Positions 45,159-55,423 of a DNA stretch of 64,000 nucleotides are shown piece by piece. The number at the start of each line of letters is the position of its first letter. The stretch's first letter is position 1. The stretch comes from Rhypophila decipiens (taxonomy: Eukaryota; Ascomycota; Sordariomycetes; Sordariales; Naviculisporaceae), in contig MU858080.1 of assembly GCA_033297075.1 (NCBI GenBank), positions 1-64,000 of the forward strand, in the 5' to 3' direction. The notes beneath the pieces were generated by a model. The model made no database searches, was not told the origin of the DNA, and worked only from the letters and a program-made list of their open reading frames with translations. Made by a program: the position numbers and the translations under genes.

Positions 45159-48100
45159 ATGGCCGTTTCCATGGCCGCATTGGATTTGCGGCGCAAGAAG
45201 AAACCTCCCCTACAACCGTTGAAGATGGTAGAGTCGCAGGTCGTCTCCGACTCGGTGTCGAGTCTGTCGACCCCCCCGTCGCCCGTACAACACGGCTCGC
45301 CTTCGCCCGCCAACTCCGAGGCCGAACGCCGTCATTTTTCCTTCCACTCCATCAGAGACAAAGCATGGAAGCCTTTTACTACTAGAGACTCGTCCGTCGA
45401 CAAGAGCTCTTCGACCTCGAGAACTCTCAGCGCCCATGGGAGGAGACTCTCCAAATCACGAAACCTCTCGGCCGGCTCTCCTTATGAGATCATCAACCGC
45501 CGGAGCTCCGGCTTCTCCGAAGACCCAGCTCGCATGTCGATCGCCGATAGTCTCAGCACCACCTCGTCGTCTATTATCGACTGGAGGCTGCAAAATGTCC
45601 ACGGCTTTGCGCCCCTTGCGCCAGATCCCCAGCTGCTCAAGACCAAACAAGCCTACCTTGTCGTCACCACCGACTACCTGGTCAAAGTCAAGTGTCAAGC
45701 CCACTTGGCCTCTCTATTTCCGCAGTTATCCGGCAACTCCAAGACCGAGCCCATTAGCCCGCCCCCAGAGCCCCTTCTTGTTATCCCGGTGTCCGCGCTG
45801 GTCTCGGTCTTTTTGGCCGAGAGTATTCGACCGTCGTTCGGAGTCGAATTGTGGTGGAGGAGTCCGTCTGAGATTGCTTTCCAACACACGACTTTCTTCT
45901 TCACCCTTCCCGACGAGCGGACCGAGCAATTAAAGCATATTTACCAGGCCATGAGTGTCAATGGCAATGACGAAACCGATTTTGCTCGTCGACCGTCGTA
46001 TGACGTGGGCGAACTCATTCGCAAAGTCCATGAGATTAACGAGCCGTTATACAAGCAACAATCGCTCGAGATCTTTCCCGTTGTGCCCCGGGGCATGACC
46101 CGCAAAGACCTCAACACCAAGGCCGAGGAAAATGGCAAGAAGTCTCAGGAGGGCTCAGCATTTTACCTGGTCGTTGGTGCTCACCTGTGCCATTTGGTCG
46201 AGGTTCACCGAGGAAAGACTGGGGAGCCCTTCCCACAAGCTTGGTCTTTTGGACTTGTTTCGTTGGAGACTTTCAAGGGGGATTGGATACACCACCAGGA
46301 AAGGTTCAACATCACATTTCGCGAGCCTTTCAAGCCATCAATCACGCTCGAGCTGGCCAGCCGCTACTATCGGTACATAATGCGCGTTTTTGGCACCGCC
46401 GATCGTTTTCTCAAGCCTCAGTGGCCACTGATGTGGCATACCTTTGAGGTCTTCCACATATCAGGTCTCAAGGACCCCCAGTACCTCGTGTCCAAGGAGG
46501 ATTTCGGGAGTCTTAAGCGGACGCTTGACGCTTACTTGTCGGCATACAAATGTGGCCCTGTGGAGTGGGAAATAAATTGGAAGACAAAGTTTGCTCCAGA
46601 ATTCCGGCTTCTGCCGGTAAAACCGGCCTACACGGCCAAACAACTCCTGGCTGTCCTACGGGCTCTGCGGTACAACGACTATTTCAACTCGCTTTCATTT
46701 AGGGATGTGGACCTCTCGGTATTGTGGGGGATGGACGAGAGGGAGGCCAAGAAGCCAAATGTGGCCTATCTAAGTCGATCCGGCGTTACCTTACAGCCCG
46801 ACGAGATGGATATTCTCCAGGACAGCCCCATTCTCCACCAGGAGTTCCATGCCCTCGCCTATTGCTCTGAGACGATACGGCATATCGACTTTACCAACAC
46901 ATCAAAGTCATATTTATCACGGGTGAACCAAGGGAAAAGCGGGGCCGCCACTTTGCAATATCTCACACCCATCCTCAACTTACTTCGATTCGATATCAGC
47001 AGATGCGCACATCTGAACCTGAGCCTCAACCCGCTCTCGCGGCTGGATACTCAGGAGATCTCGGATGCCATGAGAGATGGAAAGATCCAGTCCTTGGACG
47101 TTTCGTGCTGTGGTCTCGATGACATGGGCTTGAGAGAAGCAGTCGTTGCACCTATCCTCGCCGGACCGAAACCATTAGAATCCCTGAACATTTCAGGAAA
47201 CCCGGGCCGTCTGTCGTCCTACATAGTACCTGAGATGCTCGAAAATTTGGGGGAGCTCAGGGAGTTGAACATGCATGGTAGCTTGAAAGGGGACACAGCA
47301 GAGCCACTCTTCACTGCAGAAACACTAGATCGCCTTCGGTGTCTCGAAGCCATTGATATCTCCAAGTACAACCTGAATAGCGCAACGATCAACGAGCTGG
47401 AAGCATTTTTGTACCATCGGGGCCAGATGATTGACCAGGGAGAGCCGTGCAGGTTTCGAAAGTTGGTGCTAAACCATTGCAACATCACTGGTACTCAGGC
47501 TGCAAGACTGCTCCGGGCGATCGGTGAAGACCACGGGCTGGAGCTGTCTATCAGCGGTAACCCTCTGGAGCGCGGGATCAAGGACCTGGCCGCGGCCATT
47601 GCCGAGAGCAAAACACCAGCTGGCCTGATCATGGACATGGTCGAGTTCGATGATGAGAGCAGCTACATACTCCTCATCAAAGCGCTCTGCAAAACCAAGC
47701 ATCTTTCCCTCCTCAGTCTGGTGGGGACTGCACCCACGCCAGATCCCAACGAACCCTGCAATCCAGGAATTCTTCAAGCCTTCACCGAGTTCTTTACACA
47801 AAACAAGTCCATCCGCTGTCTCGACATTTCTGGCTTCTGTGACAGGTTAGAGGACGGCCAGCTATCGAAGGGCTTTGGGTCCTGTCTCGCATCTTTGATC
47901 CAGAACAGGACTTTGACCCACCTGCGGATCCGCAGTCAAAAATTACACGAAGATGCAGGCACGCTGGGGAGGATCCTCCAGGAAAACAAGACGTTAATAT
48001 CCTTTGACTGCCAGGACAACGAGTTCAATTTTACGAGTCTCCAGTTCTTGGTGAGCTGCCTGAAGGAGAACACCAGGCTGCTCGATTTCCCGTTTAGCAA

Positions 48101-48854
48101 ACGAGACAAGAGGAAGATATGGCAAAACGTCCTTACCGGGCTGCACATCAAGTCGAACAGCAGTGGTGCGAGACCGTCTTCTTCGGGGGCCGCACTTTTC
48201 AAGGCCCAAGAGTCTCTGCTCGCCGAGAGATTTGCCAAGTTGTTTCAAGAGATCGACAGGTGCATTCTCCGCAATCGGAGGCTGTTTGAGGAAGCCTCGG
48301 GCGGTCTTGGGATCGTTGACTTTGATGGGTTGGTGGCGCACAGCATTGCCGCAGGTGAAGGCGACAGTCTCTCGACGCCCACCACACCGTCCGCCGGGAC
48401 TCGCGGCATCATTGGCGGCGAGCACTTCTCACGAGCACCAGAGGAGGGAGGGATGAGGAGGAGGCGGACCAATGACAAGCAAACGGAGCAGACATACAAT
48501 CCCGGGAAGCTGATACTACCGCCCCTTGTGTCGACTGCACCCGTCTCGCATCTGCGGAGGGCAACCGTCCACTCGTCGTCGGTACCCGTAGGAAATGTGC
48601 TACCTGCCGCGCCGTACCATGTCGGCCCGGGAACTGACGGGACCGAAAGCCCCACTGATACGCTGGACCCTGTCTCGGAGGTTTCGACACCGCCTTTGCA
48701 GGCGCAGCAGCAACAAGCCCAACAACAATACCAGAGCAGCTACTACGAGGGTAAGCCTCAAGAGCAGGTCAGGGTTCGCGAGAGCAGCGGTGGAGATTTG
48801 GATTTCCAGAAGCTGCTTATGCAATTCAAGGAGACGGGATTCGATTTTAACTGA
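45159..48854 (+). CDS. PH-like and leucine-rich-repeat protein (CARMIL-like layout)
   Basis: An intronless frame of 1231 aa. Residues 1-145 are Ser/Arg-rich and likely phosphorylated. Two PH-like stretches follow. One runs from KTKQAYLVVTTDYLVKVKC to the segment with AFQHTTFFFTLPDER (about 165-265). The other starts at AFYLVVGAHLCHLVEVHRGK and ends near YYRYIMRVFG (about 325-415). From about 560 to 1000 there is an RNI-type leucine-rich repeat array with motifs such as IQSLDVSCCGLDD, LESLNISGNPG, LRELNMHGSLKG, FRKLVLNHCNITGT, IRCLDISGF and LTHLRIRS. The C-terminal 230 residues are disordered, with a short Gln-rich run. A PH module followed by an RNI-like array resembles CARMIL actin regulators, so a cortical scaffold role is possible but inferred. 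The ATG at 45159 begins a continuous frame; Met5 is an alternative start. Confidence 0.85.
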   Translation: MAVSMAALDLRRKKKPPLQPLKMVESQVVSDSVSSLSTPPSPVQHGSPSPANSEAERRHFSFHSIRDKAWKPFTTRDSSVDKSSSTSRTLSAHGRRLSKSRNLSAGSPYEIINRRSSGFSEDPARMSIADSLSTTSSSIIDWRLQNVHGFAPLAPDPQLLKTKQAYLVVTTDYLVKVKCQAHLASLFPQLSGNSKTEPISPPPEPLLVIPVSALVSVFLAESIRPSFGVELWWRSPSEIAFQHTTFFFTLPDERTEQLKHIYQAMSVNGNDETDFARRPSYDVGELIRKVHEINEPLYKQQSLEIFPVVPRGMTRKDLNTKAEENGKKSQEGSAFYLVVGAHLCHLVEVHRGKTGEPFPQAWSFGLVSLETFKGDWIHHQERFNITFREPFKPSITLELASRYYRYIMRVFGTADRFLKPQWPLMWHTFEVFHISGLKDPQYLVSKEDFGSLKRTLDAYLSAYKCGPVEWEINWKTKFAPEFRLLPVKPAYTAKQLLAVLRALRYNDYFNSLSFRDVDLSVLWGMDEREAKKPNVAYLSRSGVTLQPDEMDILQDSPILHQEFHALAYCSETIRHIDFTNTSKSYLSRVNQGKSGAATLQYLTPILNLLRFDISRCAHLNLSLNPLSRLDTQEISDAMRDGKIQSLDVSCCGLDDMGLREAVVAPILAGPKPLESLNISGNPGRLSSYIVPEMLENLGELRELNMHGSLKGDTAEPLFTAETLDRLRCLEAIDISKYNLNSATINELEAFLYHRGQMIDQGEPCRFRKLVLNHCNITGTQAARLLRAIGEDHGLELSISGNPLERGIKDLAAAIAESKTPAGLIMDMVEFDDESSYILLIKALCKTKHLSLLSLVGTAPTPDPNEPCNPGILQAFTEFFTQNKSIRCLDISGFCDRLEDGQLSKGFGSCLASLIQNRTLTHLRIRSQKLHEDAGTLGRILQENKTLISFDCQDNEFNFTSLQFLVSCLKENTRLLDFPFSKRDKRKIWQNVLTGLHIKSNSSGARPSSSGAALFKAQESLLAERFAKLFQEIDRCILRNRRLFEEASGGLGIVDFDGLVAHSIAAGEGDSLSTPTTPSAGTRGIIGGEHFSRAPEEGGMRRRRTNDKQTEQTYNPGKLILPPLVSTAPVSHLRRATVHSSSVPVGNVLPAAPYHVGPGTDGTESPTDTLDPVSEVSTPPLQAQQQQAQQQYQSSYYEGKPQEQVRVRESSGGDLDFQKLLMQFKETGFDFN

Positions 48855-49634
48855 AGGAGGTTCACTTCTTTGTCACGCCTTTCGAGGTGTTCCATCTCAT
48901 CTTGACTTGTCATTTCTTGGACGCCATTTTCTCGCCTAAACATTTTCTGCTTCTTCTTCTCTTGAGAGAGATGAATCAACTGGCAGCCTCGCCGGCCGAA
49001 ACAACACAAAACAAACGGGCTAATGTTTAATTAAAACCCCGCGGGCTACACGCCAACACAAACCCCTTCCTCTCTCACTTTTCTTTGTTGTCACACGGAT
49101 GGACTTTTGCACAAACTGGCATCATATACCATTTCCTTTGCTGTTATATACCCCACGAAAAACTTGCCACGAGCAAAAACACATACAACGATGCGCGAGC
49201 ACACCAACTCACTACCCCTTCTTTATGAAGATTTTTCTTTTGTTATTTTTCTTTTGATGTCTTATGACTTTTTATTGTACATTGGATGGATGGACGGATG
49301 GAACGGCGGGCATGGCGAAAGGATAGGTAGGAAGGACATGGGCTTACAGGAAAGAATGGATTTATTTGTTTGCTACAAGGTCTGGTCAGGTCAGGTCAGT
49401 TTGGGGTTGTTGGGTATTTGCATACAGGCAGGCAAGCGGGCAGGCAGGCAGTTTGGTAGATTGATATCATTGCGTTTGAAGCCTTAATGGACTTGTGCTG
49501 ATTATTACACATCTTGTCTCTTTTGTTATTTATGTGTTCCTTTACGTGTGTATGTCTTGATGCTGAATTAGGATTTGTGATGATGAACCCAACTGACCTA
49601 GCTGATCGGACCTTTTACTTGGATCTAACACTAC
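48855..49634. other. 3' region of the LRR gene
   Basis: 3' UTR-like sequence. A ggcaggcaagcgggcaggca-type simple repeat lies near 49425-49450. No gene seen. Confidence 0.5.
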
Positions 49635-50021
49635 CTAGAGGGACCTGCTCATCTCAAGATCGAGATCCAATCTGCTCCTCGCCTCCCGGTCTAGTCTTAT
49701 CTCGCGTACGACTCGATATATACAGTCTACTGCTAGCCAGCAGGATATGGCGCGGTATTTTAGCGCTGATTTGGAGAATTTGGCTGTTGTTTTGGCGACT
49801 GTGTCTGCTCCGGTTGCTGATGATGCTGAGGTTGTTGATGACGCCGAGGGAATAGTTGTGGTTGTTGAAAATTTAAAGATGTTGTATGCGAAGAGGGGCG
49901 TCATTGTTGCGGCGAGGATTAATCGGGCGAGCCCGGGTAATGTCCGGTAGGGGTCTTTTCGTTTGTCTGGGGGCAGGTGCGGGAAGAGGCATGTTGGTGT
50001 TGATTTGGGGTAGTGGTACAT
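49635..50021 (-). CDS. possible small hypothetical protein (128 aa)
   Basis: An ATG-started frame on the minus strand with mostly C- or A-ending codons, the best coding-like bias in this spacer. The product has a moderately hydrophobic segment (PGLARLILAATMTPLFAYNIF), then a Thr/Ser/Ala-rich stretch and a charged C-terminus (RVVREIRLDREARSRLDLDLE). No domain, homologue or splice partner was recognised. The opposite strand is also open over part of the region because of a low-complexity gatgatgctgag-type stretch, so this may be chance. Confidence is low. Confidence 0.25.
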   Translation of the reverse strand: MYHYPKSTPTCLFPHLPPDKRKDPYRTLPGLARLILAATMTPLFAYNIFKFSTTTTIPSASSTTSASSATGADTVAKTTAKFSKSALKYRAISCWLAVDCIYRVVREIRLDREARSRLDLDLEMSRSL

Positions 50022-51110
50022 TATGTCGGTTTTCGTTCGTTGCGCCAGGTGAAAAGATTCGTAGCTACCTTATCTATGGGTAGTATCAAGGCCGCCGTGG
50101 TAAAAACAGTCGAATCTTGGTTCACTATTCCATCGATCATTGGCTGTGATAGTTGTTGACGAGCTGTGCGATGATGGGTGGTGCCAGGCTGGGTAGATCG
50201 CAGTCGCAACTCGGCGTATGGAAGAACGGCGCAAGGGTCGTATATGTTTTTCCTTTTGGATATAGGATGTTTTGATGACTGATATTGATTTGGTATCTAA
50301 GGAGTCTTTTGGATGGCCAGAACCAGACAGATGTCTGCCTTGGTTACATTGTCTCGCGTACCGGTCCAGATCATAACCTTTTTTTTCAGGGAGGTTTGTT
50401 TGCGACAAGGAGAAGAAAGCAAAGCAGATTGCTATCGAGTGACATCCTGCCGTCGTGTTCCGGTTTTGCTGTGTGGAAGTGGACAGATGTATTCTTGACG
50501 GTTAACATCATCATAGTTGAAACGTGCTGCATCATGTACATGTCAGTGCCCGTGCCGCGCCTGTTCTACTGGCTTGCATAAGGTATATGATGTTCCGTAG
50601 GTGCTCATGGATGTGGCAGTGATTAGTGTGGATAATCGAGGACTCGTATTCTATCGTGTCTGTAGTACGTTCTATCATATCGATCTCTTCCGGAATTCGA
50701 GTGGTGTAATTCAGTGATGATGCATCTAGGAGCTCGCTTGTACCAGCATTTGGAGGCAGACAGACAAAACGATGCAAGTTCAGTTGAGTCGGATCCCATG
50801 TACTCGTATAAATTTGCATTCCCGGAATGTATTTGTATACGGTACTCGACATATTCACTGACTATCCAAGTTTTCTTAATATGTACATTCGTCGGATGAG
50901 TATTGTTACCCCTTTTCGAGGGCTTGGCACACAACAGCGTGCCGTTGCTACGGTTTTCGGGTAGGGTACTGTACCCGCTGCGGCGAACCCCGACGCCTGT
51001 CTTATGCCGTCCCTTTCCAAGTCTCAAACCACCATGGACTAACTCAATGGCTATATAACCCCAAAAACCAGACTCTCTTCCAACAGCGAGGGGAATACCA
51101 GAGACTAATT
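50022..51110. other. spacer without supported gene
   Basis: Short frames only. It ends just before the tRNA-like unit. Nothing else recognised. Confidence 0.5.
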
Positions 51111-51307
51111 GGCCCTTTGGCCAAGAGGTTAAGCTGCCCCTCGCTCTGACCGCCGCCGCCGCCGCCTCCCTCCTACCTTTGGAGCTCTCGAGAGCTCGTG
51201 GGTTCGATTCCAGAGTCGAACCCCGTTCCCGCCGATTTAAAAATAATTCTTCGTAAAAGTAGTTAGTTGCTTTTCGGCAGGGCTCCTACAGGGGCCCTGA
51301 GCTTTTT
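51111..51307 (+). ncRNA. candidate Pol III transcript with tRNA-like boxes (tRNA pseudogene, SINE or novel ncRNA)
   Basis: Box A-like TGGCCAAGAGG lies at 51118-51128 and consensus box B GGTTCGATTCC at 51201-51211, 83 nt apart. Between them are a (CCG)n-rich stretch and a perfect 16-bp palindrome (GAGCTCTCGAGAGCTC, 51182-51197), placed like the long variable arm of a type II tRNA. The acceptor and T stems do not pair, so it is not an intact tRNA. Downstream, AGGGCTCC (51279-51286) pairs perfectly with GGGGCCCT (51291-51298) around a TACA loop. A T5 run follows at 51303-51307, a plausible Pol III 3' end. The implied RNA is about 200 nt. No promoter or expression evidence is available here. Confidence 0.4.
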
Positions 51308-51890
51308 ATTCCTTCTAAAAGCTAGACTAGTCTCCTTGATTAGAGTATTATAAAATCCCGGTGTTGAACTTCGTTCTTTAGAACTTTCTCGGTCGGTACA
51401 GCTAGGTGTACTGGTTCTACTGGTGTGGATCTTGTGGCTTTATGATGGATGTTGAACACAGAATCCCGACGGTTCAAGGTAAGTGTATCTTTGTTTCTAG
51501 TTCTCGGATTTCAGACATTAGCAATGAAATCCACAACGGAATTCGACTCTTTCTCAGAGACCTTGCGAACGCGGAATCGTTGTATTTGCAGGATATCACT
51601 TGAAGCCAAGCCTGTGTTGTCCTAGATGCCCGACGAGAAATAAAACTAACACCTGCTAAAACTAGGAACAGAAAGAAGAAAAATCAAAAGCCACATGATC
51701 TTTTCAGTTTTGCCTGAGTGCTCCCGGTACATTATGTGGGAATAGTGGGCGACCGTGGCTCCTTCCGGTTCCCATTTCCGCCCTGCCATTTCTGTTATCT
51801 CCATTTGCCCGCCCAGAGCCGATCTCTGCCTTCCTAACCCAGAAGTGTATCCATGTCTGCGACGGTTCTGGTTGTACCTCGTGCTTGCAG
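51308..51890. other. spacer before the RTA1-type gene
   Basis: 3' region of the RTA1-type gene plus AT-rich DNA. Short frames without support. Confidence 0.5.
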
Positions 51891-53118
51891 TTACTTTGTC
51901 GTCTGCGGCTGCAACTCATGCTGACTGTGCAACTCATCCGACTCGGATGCTCTTGACTTTCCCAGCACATCAGATTTGAAGACCAGCCCCGGGTGTCCAA
52001 TCATGAGACAGTATACGGATGCGAGGATTATCCTGTATCAGGGTAAGTACCAGTTAGCGATAGTCAAGCATTCAAGACTGTATGAAAAGGAACTTACACC
52101 CCCTCTAACCCAATAAACAATCCCTCATCACGAATCATCTCGCCACGATACCCCTCATGCAACTCAGCAAGACGATACGAACATCGCGCGAGGATAAGCA
52201 AAATAGCAACAACCATGAATCCAAAGAACAGCTTCAAACGAGTCATCGGACTCAGCCTGCCCTTCCCATCATGACCACTCCCTTTGAGCATTCTACTTTG
52301 GGCAATGTTACTTTTCCAAACACCAGAGCGAAAGTAGCGGTACAGATAATCCCCAAAGAAGGCGCAGAACAAGACGATGGTGAAGACTTGGAAGCTTAAG
52401 CCTACGAGGGCTAGGTCGACGCCTGTTTGTGATTTTCCAGAGGTGGAGGTGGATAATCCGCCTCCTGCGGCTTGGAGGGCGAGAGAAAAGAGGTCGCAGG
52501 GGATGAAGATGTAGTAGAATAGTTTTGGTTTGAAGCGGGATAGGGTTGGAGAGAGGTGGTTTATTCTGTGTAGCTGTTTGGTGAGTTTCATCAATCTTTT
52601 CTTACAGAAATAATCGAATACGACTACTTACGTTAGGGCAATAGTTATATATATCGCTGCGCAGTAGTACACTGGTCCGGTAGTTACGCAGACTGAGAAA
52701 ACGATATAGTAAGTATTTTAACTCTTTTCTTTTTACTTGCTCATAAGAAGCAGAAGAAGAGTCAAAGAGGGGAGAGAAGAGCGAGAGACATACTAATCTG
52801 CAACATAAAAGCAGCAAAGTTAAACGGATTGTAGTGCATCATGACACGCCCGATATAGCCGATGATGGCGTTGGCGGCGCCCAAGAGCATACATGCCATG
52901 AACCACCATTGCTTCCATCGAAATCCGAGGTAAATGTGGATCACGGCGGCGACGGCGTACAAGGCGATGAGGCTGATATTCGCAGCCAGGGAAGGCCGGT
53001 AGCCGTAGACGGAGAACTGCAAGGGGCAGATGTCCACCGTACAGTTGGAGCCCGGGCCGAAGACGACGACGTTGGGCGGAAGGGGTGGCACCCCGGGAGG
53101 TAGATTCGGGAGGGACAT
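51891..53118 (-). CDS. RTA1-like seven-transmembrane protein
   Basis: Four exons, 53118-52794, 52692-52632, 52565-52098 and 52032-51891, encode 331 aa. RTA1-family proteins (yeast Rsb1, Rta1, Pug1) are fungal membrane proteins linked to sphingoid long-chain base export and resistance to 7-aminocholesterol and other toxic compounds. The protein has a short external N-terminus with a CTVDICPL cysteine pair, then about seven hydrophobic helices. Family marks include the GYIGR turn, TGPVYYCAAIYITI, IPCDLFSLALQAAGGG in helix 4 to 5, and the final EGVIILASVYCLMIGHPG. The C-terminus is short and hydrophilic. Each exon junction restores family sequence. Exon 3 uses the second AG (ACACAG) because the first would give an immediate stop. 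It lies next to transposon debris and a decayed PKS patch. Confidence 0.9.
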
Positions 53119-53813
53119 CCTCCTGTCTTTTAAAGATGACGAACTGTACAAGTTGGAGTGTGGTTTGTCCGGAAGAGGAAGTCGAGGTGTGGCGTCGGGT
53201 GTTCGGTGATGTTGATCTGAGAGTGCTGAAAGGAGTAACTTGACAATGTGAACGGAGAGTCTCTCACTCAGAGAAGATATATGTATTGGAGAAGCTCGAA
53301 TTGTTTATATTGGAGTTGATTTGAAGACATGAAGGCATAATGATGATGCTGGAAATAGAGGGCACTGCCCAGTCCACGCAATCAACACGTTGTGCTCATT
53401 TCAGCCAGAGAGATGTCCTTTTCCCCCTTGGTTCAGTTGGATAATTTCGTATTCTGCTTAGATATGGATAGTAACGTGCAGTATCTCTGGGCTGCTTCTC
53501 GAGCAATCTTGTTGGAGACATGGCTGAGGGCGGCCGCTTGCCGGATGGTTGCCTGGGTGTTAGATCTCGTATCAATGGTCGGCCCTATCAGAACCCTCAG
53601 GCTGTTGGAAACGGGCGAGGTGAGGTTGGGCGGTTTGATACCGGGCTATCTCGCATTCGCCTAAGTTTCCGTATTTGGCGACAGGTCAACTGCTTCCTTC
53701 TATTTTATTGGCTGGCTTACATTAAGCGAGTGCGAGCGCCAAGAGTCAGTACCCGTTAAAATGACAACTGATGTGCAGGTTTGGGGAATGTCAGCGCATG
53801 GAATATTGGGGCC
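53119..53813. other. upstream region of the RTA1-type gene
   Basis: Probable promoter and leader of the minus-strand gene, running up to the MITE-like element. No supported gene. Confidence 0.5.
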
Positions 53814-53821
53814 AAAAGTAA

Positions 53822-54336
53822 GAGTAATGATACATTCACCCACCACTTTTGATACATTCGCCCACTTGGCCCAGGGTTAGGGTCATGGCAACTGGCAAGA
53901 AAGCCAAGCCATTTTACGGCCAAAATAACCGCATTTCATGGGAGATGGCAATGCTGATCAAAACAACCGCATTACTGTCAATTGAGCAATCAGTCAATTG
54001 AGGGCATTCAATTGACTGACTGAATGCCTTCAATTGACTGACTGAATGCCCTCAATTGACCGAATTCCCAATTGACCGAATGCCCAATTGACTGACTGCA
54101 CTCAACTGACTGACTAAATACCCTCAATTAACTGGCTGAATGCCCTCAATTGACTGAATGCCCATAATTGACTGAATACTTGGTGGTTATATGATATAGA
54201 CTTTGATGGTACAATGCATTTTTTGTACGCAGTCGAGTGGTGGTTGTTGATGACAACCGCCATCAAGTGCCATAACCCGAACCCTGGGCGAAGTGGGCGA
54301 ATATATCAAAAGTGGTGGGTGAATGTATCATTACTC
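53822..54336. mobile_element. MITE-like non-autonomous DNA transposon with 69-bp terminal inverted repeats
   Basis: The left arm at 53822-53890, starting GAGTAATGATACATTC, is nearly identical to the reverse complement of 54268-54336. The mismatches are few. The element is 515 bp and has no coding capacity. An 8-bp direct repeat AAAAGTAA flanks it at 53814-53821 and 54338-54345, with one extra A on the right. An 8-bp target duplication is typical of the hAT superfamily, but the superfamily assignment is inference. The interior is a tandem array. Confidence 0.85.
53977..54178. repeat. tandem array of ~22-bp units inside the MITE
   Basis: Degenerate units of the form tcaattgactgactgaatgc fill the centre of the element, with units shortened, expanded or bearing substitutions. 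The first part is in opposite orientation to the rest, so the interior also has local dyad symmetry. Confidence 0.85.
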
Positions 54337-54352
54337 AAAAAGTAATTACCCC

Positions 54353-54442
54353 CGTCGGATTGCTCGGTTTAAGGCGAGCCCCCCTGTACAGTAATAACAC
54401 CTCGTCGGATTGCTCGGTTTAGGCGAGTCCCCCTGTACAGTA
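54353..54442. repeat. two direct copies of a ~40-bp unit
   Basis: The unit starting CGTCGGATTGCTCGG at 54353 is repeated at 54403 with only an indel and one or two substitutions. Both end in CTGTACAGTA. The copies begin a few bases beyond the MITE flank, so they may belong to a second repeat family into which, or next to which, the MITE inserted. Confidence 0.8.
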
Positions 54443-54979
54443 TACTAAGAACAAAACACATACACGAAGTTGTATTCTGGCTTTTAGGGCATACTTACTA
54501 TCATATTGGGTCTTGCTCTTTAAATATTAGTGAGTTAAGCCTATTGTCCGGGTAACTAACCTTTGTTTACAGGGAACTATCTTAAAAAAACATAGTACGA
54601 ATAAAAGTGCCCAATATGGACCCTTGTAAGCCATAATCTGGAGACGTTTTAGGACCTTGGCCGAGAGCAATCCGTAGGATTTGAGAGCCTCAGTGTTTGC
54701 TGAGAATGTCTTTTGAAGCACTGCACAATTACTCAATACTGGTAAACTGTGGAGCATTCTTCTCTACCTTGTTTACAATGCAGTGAGGCTTATCCGTATG
54801 ATAATATTTTTAACACATCTGAAAAGGAGAAATGTGAGGCCCAAGCCAATGGTTAGCGCTAACAGCCTTACCCGTCACACTAGGCAGCTTACAGTTGTTG
54901 ACTTTATTCCCCGATGTGCCCCACTCTCACCTTCCTCAACGACAACAACGTTTTGCTCACCCACCACATTGAGTTCTTC
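54443..54979. other. spacer between repeats and the MFS relic
   Basis: Contains a minus-strand frame at 54527-54757 (76 aa) with no recognised domain, possibly a decayed fragment, and the ragged end of the MFS relic. No intact gene. Confidence 0.45.
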
Positions 54980-55423
54980 GCCTTCCTCCCGCCTCCTCTT
55001 CTCCTCAATCTCGGCAAACTCAACCGGCTTATAAAATACCCAGCGCCAGGTGGTATGCGAAGTGATGACGCCTCCCGAAACGGGACCTAACAAGCTCGAA
55101 AGAGCAAAGATGGAACCCATCAGACCGGACGAGACGCCGATGAACCGCAAAAGGCGTGATCTCGGCCATGACTGACATGGCGAGACTGTAGAGTCCTGCT
55201 CCGCCGATTCCTTGCAAGGCGCCGAATATGATACTAGTCGCATTACACCGTCGTTACTCAACATGTGTGAGTTATATAGCATCCTACTTGGGTGGACATA
55301 CAGCTGGTTCATGGTCTGCGCTAGGCCGCATGCCAGCGAAAAGGCCGTAAAGATGGCGATGGAGAAGCAGAGGGTGGGCTTTCGGCCAAACATGTCGCTG
55401 AAGCGGGCGAATATCGTGAGGAA
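54980..55423 (-). pseudogene. fragment of an MFS drug:H+ antiporter-type transporter
   Basis: Minus-strand homology to DHA14-type MFS transporters of secondary-metabolite clusters. It starts at TIFARFSDMFGRKPTL, the motif A loop, and continues to GLAQTMNQL. Then comes a recognisable 68-nt intron (donor at 55301, acceptor at 55234) and IIFGALQGIGGAGLYSLAM. A one-base frameshift lies near 55145-55158. RFIGVSSGLMGSIFALSSLL and GPVSGGVITSHTTWRWVFY follow. The N-terminal helix and most of the second half are missing, with a non-family charged tail after about 55030. At its 5' end it butts directly against the PKS relic on the other strand. This is a non-functional remnant. Confidence 0.85.

Noticed and set aside
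53860..53890. GGGTTAGGGT resembling fungal telomere repeat
   Set aside because: Only one and a half units, located inside the MITE terminal repeat. The other arm carries a variant, so it is part of the element and not telomeric.
54527..54757. 76-codon minus-strand frame between repeats
   Set aside because: Might be a decayed fragment, but no family could be recognised, so it is not called as a gene.
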